Source of the DNA: Penium margaritaceum
Lineage: Eukaryota; Streptophyta; Zygnematophyceae; Desmidiales; Peniaceae
Direction: 5' to 3'
Length of the DNA: 27,593 nucleotides
Assembly (NCBI GenBank): GCA_023375785.1
Contig: SZWC01001585.1
Coordinates: forward strand, 180,420-208,012
Part shown: piece by piece, positions 19,675 to 27,593 of the stretch
Numbering within the stretch: the stretch's first letter is position 1
How the letters are laid out: every line of letters begins with the position of its first letter
The notes under the pieces: model-generated
Databases searched by the model: none
What the model saw: only the letters and a program-made list of their open reading frames with translations
What the model was told of the DNA's origin: nothing
Translations under genes and position numbers: made by a program

Positions 19675-19801
19675 GGCGAAGGTGGACCCGTTGGCGCAGA
19701 TGATGAAGCCCGGACGCGGTGGGATGAAGGACGGACCCACCACTCCCCCATGCGATGGGAGGAACATCGACTCGCCGGAGCAAACGAGGTCGCGGGGAAA
19801 C

Positions 19802-20559
19802 AGGTCCTCAAACAAGAGGGAATCGCGGGACTGGACGATACAGCCTCGAGTGAGATCCCAAAAACGCCAAGCCTTCGATTGATGGGAGACGCCGAGCAAG
19901 GTGCACGGGCGACCACGAGGCTTGAGCTTGCCACCCTGGTGCGCGACAGGAAACCACACGATGGCGACATAGCCCCAGACACAAGCCGGACGCAGGTCAG
20001 TGCATTCTCCACACCATTGCTGGTATGGGGTTGACTGACGGGGAATGGTTCCATAGGGAATCCGGTTCCAAAGCTACGTCATGTAGGCCATGGCCTCGAA
20101 GTAGAAGCCGTCAGAGATGCCAGACTGGACCCGCATGATGCGGTCGAAGTCCGCCATGGTGCTCATCCACTGCTCATAGACGTCGTTTTGGGCTAGCGTG
20201 TAAGGTGCCGACGTCTCATGATGGACACCACGGGAGGCAAGGAAAAGAGTGGTCTCCCCCAGAAACTCACCCTCGTGATCACAGCAGAAGCAGGGGAGGG
20301 AGTGACCACACTTGCGCATAGTGCGGAAAAGCCAGTCCTGAATGCTGGGAGCGATGTCGCTTTTCTGCGACAGGCAAAAGACCCGATGATAGTGAGAGTA
20401 GTTGTCTGTAAGGATCAGTAGGTACCGACCGTGCTCGCTGACAGACTCTGTGGGGAGGGGCCTAATGACATAAGAGTGAATGAGGTTGAGTGGGGCGGAC
20501 GCTCGAGAGGCAGAGAGGGGTAAGGTGGAACGGTGCATCTTGCCTTGTGTACAATCGAT
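19802..20559 (-). pseudogene. Copia integrase, copia B
   Basis: The core runs from 20538 to the TAG at 20074-20076, with acidic residues in L-T-D-N-Y-S-H-Y, F-C-C-D-H-E-G-E-F and V-Y-E-Q-W-M. The first Asp is kept although its neighbour is Asn. The C-terminal part continues after the TAG with N-R-I-P, V-W, H-Q-G-G-K-L and K-A-W-R-F-W-D. The TGA at 20560-20562 separates it from the protease region as in copy A. Confidence 0.87.
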
Positions 20560-20562
20560 TCA

Positions 20563-21453
20563 TTGAGTGGGACACGACAGAGGAAAGGAGGCTGAGTCAA
20601 GACCCGTGGCTGGCTGTGTGGGCAACATGCTGTCAACAATGGCAGAGTGGACATGACGGAGGCGGCGATGAGGAAGACGCGTGTGCTGCGGCGACAATGT
20701 GCTGGTGACAAACACGTGGCTCGTGTTAGTCGACGAAGAGGAGACAGAGGTGGGAGCAGATATGCGCGGTACATGCCATAAGTTGTCGCGGGCGGTGGCG
20801 TGCCAAACAAAACGACCGGACGGACGCAACGACATAGTGCCCACCCCATGTGAATGCAAAACATCCATGCTCATGCGATCAAGGGAGGTCACAGATGGGA
20901 GCCTGAGCTCAAGACTAGGGACAAAGAGAACATCAGTCAAGAAGACGTCACCCGCTTGACCACGGAAACAAACGATGTCGACACCATGAACGGGTAACAC
21001 CTGGCCAGATCCCGTCCAAGCCCCGGTGACATCGGTGACGGGACCAAGAGCATAGAAGGCCTTGCGCGAGGCCGTCATGTGATGCGTGGCCCCGGAGTTG
21101 ATGATCCAGGTCTCTGACGGATACTGGAATGGTGAGGCGAGGTCGCTCACAGTCACATGACAATGGGCGAGCGATGCTAACGAAGTGGATGAAGGTGCAA
21201 ACCGCGAGTGCCAGTCATCGAGCCAGGCGACATCATCGCAAAGAGGAGTAGGAGAAGAGGGAACTGCAGAGGATGGGACGGAAAAAGATACAGGACAGGA
21301 GCAAAACACCGACTCTATCATGCACGGCTGGGAGGGACTAGCGACTATGCAACTTGCACTTCCCTGGGGAGGAGGGCGAGAAAGGCCGAGCAGGGGGGCG
21401 ATGAACTGCTCCAGCTGGCGCTCGCAGGTGGAGGGTCCGACGGAGTAGACCGA
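20563..21453 (-). pseudogene. Copia protease and GAG-pre-integrase, copia B
   Basis: It reads W-I-I-N-S-G-A-T-H-H-M-T, with the same Asn in place of the catalytic Asp as copy A, and L-P-H-R-R-L-R-H for the GAG-pre-integrase signature. The spacer before it reads E-C-Q-L-E-Q-F, with CAG at 21406-21408 where copy A has TAG. Confidence 0.86.
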
Positions 21454-21456
21454 CTA

Positions 21457-22971
21457 CGGTGTGATGGTATCGGAGTCCAAGAAAGGGAAGAAAGGAGCCG
21501 GGGATGGAGCAGTGGGTGCGGACAGCTGTGGAGGAAGCTGAGGTGAGGCCGTCACAAGTGGCATGGACGAGACAGGAGAACCGAAGGTCACGGCGCTGGT
21601 GGCAAGGCGACGCACGCGCTGGCAACGCATGGTGGAGATGACATGAGCCTCGTCCGTCAGGAGCGCACACGTGTACCACCTGTGTCCTGACTAGCCACAG
21701 TCATGGCAGACAAGGTTGGTGCTGCCTGATCTGCTTGTTTTCCACTGAGTCCCTGTGCCCTTCTTGCCCCTCTTCTTCTTCCTGCCAGAAGAGGGGGCGG
21801 TGGAAGATGCTATTGCTACTAGGGCGGCGAACGTCACAAAGGCGACGACAGGAGAGGCGAAAGTAGGAGAGGCGAAGGAATCCGTGCGGTGGATGTATGA
21901 CTCCTCACAAGCTTCCTCGATGCAGAGGAAAAGCTTGTACGCCCAGGACATAAGAGTACCCTGGGCAACCATTGCAACGAGAACGTCCTGGGAGCAGTGG
22001 ATAAAGACATCGGAGAAGGAGTCAGTGGCGCCGCGCTTGATGGCCAGTGGCGCTGAGAGGAGGGGTGGCTCGGCGTCTCCGAGGCGGCGGAGTAGGTCCT
22101 CCACGTGCTGCCAGTAGAAGGTGACCGTCTTGGCCTCCCCCATGCGAAGGGAATTGAACTCTCGGAGCAGGCGACTGGTCTCAGCATCACTGGATAGACG
22201 ATGAGGGCGTGTGAGTATGTGCCAGGCGGCTGCTGGGTCAGGGAGGGCTTCGGTGGTGAGATCGCCGAGGAAGGGCTCAAGGGCGAGGCGTGTGGCTGGA
22301 GGGGCGACAGAGACGTGAGCACGCACGGCGCGACCGCCGTCGTAGACCTTGTCGGCCTGGGTGGAGTCGAAGGGCAGGACATAGTAAGGCCATAGGCCCT
22401 CACCCTGTATCCACATCCGGAAGCTCAGTTCCAAGCTTCGGAACTAGTCGCTAGCGTGAAGCCATGGTGGTGGGGTTTCGATGTCCTTTGGCCTGCGGCC
22501 GGCACCCAAAGTGGGGCCTAGGACTGACGTCACCGTCTGTTGTTGGCGTAGGGTGTGTTGCTATGCCAGGTATTGCGTGGCGAAGGAAATCGCATGGCTC
22601 ACATATCGTGGCGGAGCAGATGTCCCTTGCTGACATTGGTGCGGCTGCTGCGGGGGCAGCTGCTGTTGTAGCAGTGGTGGTTGCTGCTACAGTAGTGGCG
22701 GCTGCTGCTACAGTAGTGGTGACTACTGATGTTGCTACTGTAGTCGTTGATGCTGCTGCGGCGGTGACGGCAGTTGATGCTACTATTGCGACTGCTGTGG
22801 CGGCAGGGGTGGCGACAGTTGTAGTGCCGCTAGCTGCTGTGTCAACGTTGTGAGCTGTTGGCACCCAGAGGCGAGAGAATCTATCGGGTTAGAGTGGATC
22901 ACGACAGAGTCTGTAGGGTGCTACTCCTGCTACTGCTATTACTGCTTCTCAAAGTTGATCTCGTAGCTTGT
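21457..22971 (-). pseudogene. Copia gag, copia B
   Basis: The codon matching A's start (22971-22969) is ACA, so the start is lost. The glutamine tract has stops at 22939 (TAA), 22936, 22930 and 22921; the last is CAG in A. The Q/P/L-rich region has TAGs at 22783, 22780, 22735, 22723, 22708 and 22687, four of them not in A. Further TAGs at 22561 and 22444 are shared. The body (W-P-Y-Y-V-L-P-F, F-Y-W-Q-H-V-E-D-L-L) is open from 22434 to 21694. The knuckle C-H-D-C-G-stop-S-G-H-R-W-Y-T-C keeps all four ligands around a TAG at 21691. Confidence 0.85.
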
Positions 22972-23842
22972 AGGAGGCCGACTACAACGACATCGGTACC
23001 GCGAGAGGCATCGAGACAACCTTGATGTGGTGTAGAAGGCCATGGGGTACCCGGGACTTTATTAGACCGTTTTTTCCCACGAGCCCAAGTAACCACCGAG
23101 GATAAGTCTCGCATGGAAAACATTGCAAGTTCAATTCCCGGTGCGGCACTATGTTTTCCATGCACGCATTCAACCGAAAGCACATTCGATATGACACTTC
23201 ATGACAGCTGGCAATAATCACCCTATGTCAACCAATGATGTCCATGCATTATTAGTTGCAATTGCACACGCTTGATTCTGTGGCACAGCTTTCCCTCATC
23301 CTGAACCGCCATGGCAATGGCCACTCGCATGCGTAACCTCGGACTTGAGAATATCTGCATGAGCCGATATTGTGGCCCTCAAAACAAATGGATTTGACAA
23401 TTTGTTCGAATGTTTTAGGTACAAAAATAAACATGTAATTTTATGGGTTTGGTCGATACATGTGGCATATGTCCGACTCTAGAAAGTCGACGAAACATGT
23501 TCTACATGTATATGTCCAATACATCGTGACATTGTTTCAAGTATAGTTATTTGAATGTTTAGTCGTTCAAACCAATCTTATGGCGTGGTTTGAATGATCG
23601 AATATGCGGAGATGGCAGGGTGCACCAGGTGCGAATGAAATGGCGTCAAGCCTCGACGCCATAGAGCGACATTATACTATAGTTGAGCCACACTTCTCTG
23701 CGTCCGACACAAGAAAGACTTGCGCCATCGGCGCAAGTCTTGCACTGCATGGCAGTCACAAATCTCCCCCCCGTTCCGTGACGGAACCAACACTTAGGCA
23801 CGCTGGCGCTTAAGGCCGTTGCGCCGGTGCGTTCTTCCCACC
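22972..23842. other. Non-coding region between copia B and hAT B
   Basis: Counterpart of 8870-9715. The same three inverted repeats are present (23566-23594, 23642-23660 with one mismatch, 23717-23739). It has a 25-bp insertion at 23741-23765 relative to A. No gene seen. Confidence 0.55.
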
Positions 23843-26199
23843 ATGGCGTCGTCTCATCCCAATTCAAACACCTGCTCCAACCGAACCTCCACCGGAGGTT
23901 CCAGTCCCTCGGTAGCTGTTGTGTCCACTGTATTGACACAATGTCATGCCCAGAAGTGGAATCCACCAAAGAAAGGGGCGCTCACTGGTGAATTCCTCAC
24001 CAAGGAGCTGTCCAGACGCTGTGAGTCCAAGCCAACAAGCAACAAGAAGGCGGGATTTATTTGTGGCTCGTGCGCAAAGTGGGTGAGCGGGACATGTGAT
24101 CGCATCCGAGGCCACTTTGCATGCAACAACCCGAATGTGGGGAAGTGTCCCCATCCTCCACCAACATGCAGGGACGCGCTGGGCATGGAGCGTTTCCACC
24201 GCCGCCGGCAGGATGGCAGCCATACAACGTGAAGCTGTACAAGGGAGAGGGCACCAAATGGGGGACAAAGGACAAACCGGTGCCATGGCTCAAGTTGTGG
24301 GAGGTTAAGGAGAAAGCAGCCCAAGCAGCAAACGGGGGATTGACGCTACAGCATGACTCCAGTGATGACGATGATGGGGATGTGGCAAATCCGAGCAGGC
24401 CACCAGCCACAATACGTCTTGAGGGTGAGATACGTCTCTTTGACATCAACAAAGCCGCCTCTTTCAGACAATCCACCATGGTGGAACACTCTGACAAGAC
24501 AAACAACGTGAACTGCCAGTTGAACATCGTAAAAGTCATGTGCATCGCTGCTTTACCCATCTTCTTCTGTCGAGAGGCAGCACTCATGGATGTTATCAAG
24601 TGAGCAAAGAAGACAATATCCAGCTTAAGGTTGCTAGCCAGAGGCACAGTGGTGGATGAATTGCTCCCAAAACTGGATGCAGAGCTTGCTGAGCTAGACG
24701 CGCCTTTGAAGCAGGGATGATCAATGTATGGCACCAGTCTAACAGTTGACGAGTGATCAGATAGGCAGATCAGGCCAATTTACAATGCCATGGCAGTCAA
24801 TGCCATGGGCTCGGTCGACCTGTTCTCTCGTGATGCCAGCGGTCTGACTAGGGATGCAGACCACACAGCCTCCATGATAGAGGCAACAATTGAAGCAGTG
24901 GGTGAGGACAAGGTTGTTTTAGTGATACGTGACAATGCTTCAGTGAACAAGAAGGCATTTGACCAACTGCGGGTGAAGTACCTGAAGTTATCTTTCCAGG
25001 GTTGTTGTGCTCACAAAATTGACCTGATTATGAAGGATGTTAGGAAGACTGCATGGGGTGCTGGGATCATTGAATGGTGTGAGAAAGTCATTGCCTTTTT
25101 CAGAAACAATGCCATGCCTCGCACATGGCTGAAGGACAAAATAGGGGGCAAGGTGCTCAAGAACAGGTGGAACAACCGCTTTGCCTCTGTCTTTGACATG
25201 GTGGAGCGGTTGCTGAAGCTGCGGGAGGAGCTGGAGGAGTTTGTGTAGTTGGAAGTATGGAAGTAGATTGATTGGCAGCGGGATGCCGGCTTCAGGAGTT
25301 GGAAGAGGGAGGTAAGACGGATTATACGGCGCAAGGTCTTCTGGCTCCAGGTCCATCAGTTGAAGGAATTGCTTTTGCCATTGGTGCGGGTGCTGCGTGT
25401 GGCTGATTCCACGGGTGGGGGGGGGTTTGTGAGATTTACAAGAGGTTGTTGGATTGTGCGGAGCAAGTGAAAGCGCTGGCTGAGAAGAAGGGCAAGAAGG
25501 GAAGAAAGGTTGTAGAGTCTCATGTCAACTTTGTTCTGGGCAGATTGGACCACCGATGGTACAAGGATATGAGCTGTCCTTTGTATGCTGCTGCGCGACG
25601 CCTGCATCCTCAACACGTTGGAAAAGATCTCTCTAGTGATGCCACCACACTGCAGGCATGGCGTGCGGTGGTGGAGGCACTCGTTCTAGAAGAGAAACAC
25701 GACGTCATAATGAAGGAGATTGGTTGCGTTCAGCTGGCACAGACCGTGGTTGTCCATAATCCCATGGTGACACCTCGTAGTAATGCCAAGGCTATTGCCT
25801 CAGTAGCAAAAGTGCAATGTGGCACAATGTCTGCTGCTGAGTGGCATGTCAACTACATGTGCAACCTGCTTGTGCTTCGCGACCTGGCATTGAAGCTGCT
25901 ATCGCAGCCATGTTCTTCATCTGAGTGTGAGTGTTTACATTCCACTCACAAGTTGATTCACACTGCCAGGAGGAACCGGCTCAAGGTGTCAACACTCGTG
26001 ATCCTCGTTTGGTGCAACGTCCGTTTACAAAAGCACTACGGCTGGAATGGACGCAAGGCATCAACGAACATCACTCTAGTCGTGAAAGCAGAAGTAGAAC
26101 TTGACGCAGAGGGCAACAAGAATGATGGAGAGGTTGTTGAGGAGGCGGGAGTATTGAGGGAGCCCGAGGATGACATGGAGAGTGATGAGAAGTGGGAGG
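23843..26199 (+). pseudogene. hAT-family transposase, copy B, 3'-truncated
   Basis: Same family as hAT A, from ATG 23843. The BED finger ligands are kept (C-G-S-C, then H and C). It has more damage: a one-base deletion near 24193-24195, TGA at 24601 (shared), TGA at 24718 and 24754 where A has TGG, TAG at 25246 where A has CAG, shared TAG at 25264 and the same frame change in the G run near 25420-25428. After that the frame is open through the dimerisation domain (C-S-S-S-E-C-E-C, H-T-A-R-R-N-R-L) and keeps CAG at 25653. It is cut at 26199 and reads into the 367-bp segment. Confidence 0.9.
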
Positions 26200-26201
26200 C
26201 T

Positions 26202-26568
26202 CGCATATGCGATGGCGAGACGAGTCGTTCGGTTCGCTCTAGAACAATGAGACAGATGGTAGAGTGTATGGAGTCTGACACGTCCAGGCTGAGCTGTTGT
26301 CGTCCCGGCTGGGTGGCAAAACCTGTCCATGTGCAATCCAAACGCATAGATACCCGCAATTGCGTGCTTCTACGGCTCGAAGAGAACACACCCTTAAACA
26401 TTCTGCTACCTCACACTTCTTCCCCTTGAACCAGGCAAGTTCTGTTCGCTGCAGCAGAGAGTGGGTATTTCTGAAGTCCGATTCTCAACGGTGGGTAACC
26501 TTGGTCGTGCCATTTCAAAAGGTGGTTAAAGACGGGTCGGCCACTCGCGATGGCCACGAAGTGTGGGT
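26202..26568 (+). repeat. 367-bp segment, second copy, upstream of TAF6
   Basis: 97% identical to 16699-17065. Here it continues without a gap through GGTAAGC into the region leading to TAF6, so this copy gives the native right-hand flank. The last 142 bases (from about 26427, after a pyrimidine-rich stretch and CCAG, to 26565) form an open frame bounded by acceptor- and donor-like signals. It could be an upstream exon of the same transcription unit. Confidence 0.6.
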
Positions 26569-27048
<480 letters not shown>

Positions 27049-27084
27049 AAGATTGTCTCCAGCGTGAAGTCATTGCGAGTGACA

Positions 27085-27213
27085 ATGAGTGTGTTTCCTC
27101 CAGAGAGCGTGGAGGTGGTGGCACAGTCCATGGGGTTGGGAGGCAGCCTGGGTGTGGATGTCGCGGCAACACTCGCATCTGATGTGGAGTACCGTTTGCG
27201 CGAGATCATCCAG
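27085..27213 (+). CDS. TAF6: TAF6 (TFIID subunit 6) first coding exon, histone fold start
   Basis: TAF6 is a TFIID subunit that pairs with TAF9 through a histone fold to help assemble the RNA polymerase II initiation complex. The 43-codon exon starts at ATG 27085 and reads M-S-V-F-P-P-E-S-V-E-V-V-A-Q-S-M-G, then D-V-E-Y-R-L-R-E-I-I-Q. This is close to the plant TAF6 N-terminus, which begins MS-[IV]-V-P-K-E and has E-V-I-A-Q-S-I-G and D-V-E-Y-R-V-R-E-I-M-Q. It ends CAG before GTGAGC, a good donor, at a codon boundary. The next family residues (E-A-I-K-C-M-R-H) should open exon 2 beyond the window. No damage is visible. The frame stays open upstream through the leader, but this ATG matches the family start. 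Confidence 0.85.
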
Positions 27214-27593
27214 GTGAGCTCCGCTTGTGGTGGAAAACACATTTTTCTTTCACCCTTTGTGTCCTCTGCTTGTGTTGGTGGCTCCGGTTGCCGATGAAGA
27301 GTGATAATGATGGTGGTGGTGGTGGTGGTGGTGGTGGTCATGATGATGATTGTGATGAACGGTGGTGGTCAGATCAAATGGATTCCCCGGTGATGGTGAT
27401 GTGACAGAGATGGTGATGGCAATGGTGATGGTGACCGTGATGGTGACAGAGATGGTGATGGTGATGGTGATGGTGATGGTGATGGTCATGGTCATGGTGA
27501 TGGTGATGGTGATGGAACGTCCACATCATGCTCTCGTGCGTCACTTGTGCCCCCCCTTCCCCCCTCCTCACCCCCTTTGCCGGCACTCCCCCC
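27214..27593 (+). other. TAF6 intron 1 (start), with GGT/GAT-type repeats
   Basis: It begins GTGAGC directly after the exon. It contains a (GGT)n run at about 27311-27339 and a GATGGT-type minisatellite to about 27514, with interruptions. No acceptor or second exon was recognised before the window ends in C-rich sequence. Confidence 0.7.

Larger units (their letters stand above)
18711..22971 (-). mobile_element. Ty1/copia retrotransposon remnant, copia B
   Basis: Same order and family as copia A: gag, knuckle, protease, integrase, 36-bp repeat linker and the first codons of RT, cut at 18711 by the LTR of element 1. It shares with A the protease D-to-N change, the TGA before the integrase, the TAG after the integrase core, the linker TAA and most gag stops. 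The ancestor was therefore already defective before the copies separated. It lacks A's TGA at 7820, its TAG at 7304 and the Tyr in the zinc knuckle. Confidence 0.9.
18711..26199. repeat. Block B of the duplicated copia-hAT segment
   Basis: Partner of 4609-12070. Its left end is the LTR of element 1. Its right end stops inside the hAT acidic region, followed by two unmatched bases (CT) and the 367-bp segment at 26202. Confidence 0.95.

Noticed and set aside
27301..27514. His/Asp- or Thr/Ile-repeat proteins
   Set aside because: Translations of GATGGT and GGT repeats inside the TAF6 intron.

Overview
This window looks like nuclear DNA from a green-lineage eukaryote (plant, moss or streptophyte alga), and it is mostly transposable elements. 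The clues are Ty1/copia polyprotein remnants, two primer-binding sites matching the plant initiator tRNA-Met, a chromodomain-type Ty3/gypsy 3' end, plant-type BED/DUF659 hAT transposases, and one recognisable host exon: the N-terminal histone-fold exon of TAF6 at the right edge. A charophyte such as Chara is a guess only. No rRNA, tRNA, CRISPR or bacterial operon was seen.

Layout. 1-1534 is unassigned. 1536-3424 (-) is a copia-like gag running into the first codons of a protease (element 1). 3536-17065 holds a CA microsatellite, AT-rich spacer, copia A (4459-8869, -), hAT A (9716-12729, +), a GCT-rich leader with a PBS (13141-14876, -), a Ty3/gypsy integrase tail with polypurine tract and 3' LTR (15654-16698, +), and a 367-bp segment (16699-17065). 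17067-18710 holds the 5' end of element 1 (gag start, leader, PBS, LTR; -). It abuts copia B (18711-22971, -) and hAT B (23843-26199, +). A second copy of the 367-bp segment follows (26202-26568), then CCCT and CT repeats, TAF6 exon 1 (27085-27213) and a repeat-filled intron.

Two structural facts organise the window. First, 4609-12070 and 18711-26199 are the same copia-hAT block, roughly 3-7% diverged where I compared them, and both are followed by the 367-bp segment. They look like two versions (haplotypes or paralogues) of the region upstream of TAF6. Second, the three single N bases (1535, 3535, 17066) sit at homology breaks, and 238 bp beside N 3535 are repeated without a mismatch beside N 17066. 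The likely reading is that contigs 1536-3534 and 17067-27593 belong together and the 13.5-kb piece between them is a second version placed inside by scaffolding.

The transposon reading frames are decayed in a distinctive way. Most in-frame stops are TAG at glutamine positions, and where the copies differ the partner usually has CAG. This fits deamination of methylated CAG/CTG sites, though UAG read as glutamine must be excluded. The copia protease has lost its catalytic aspartate in both copies. TAF6 is the only feature I would call a functional gene.
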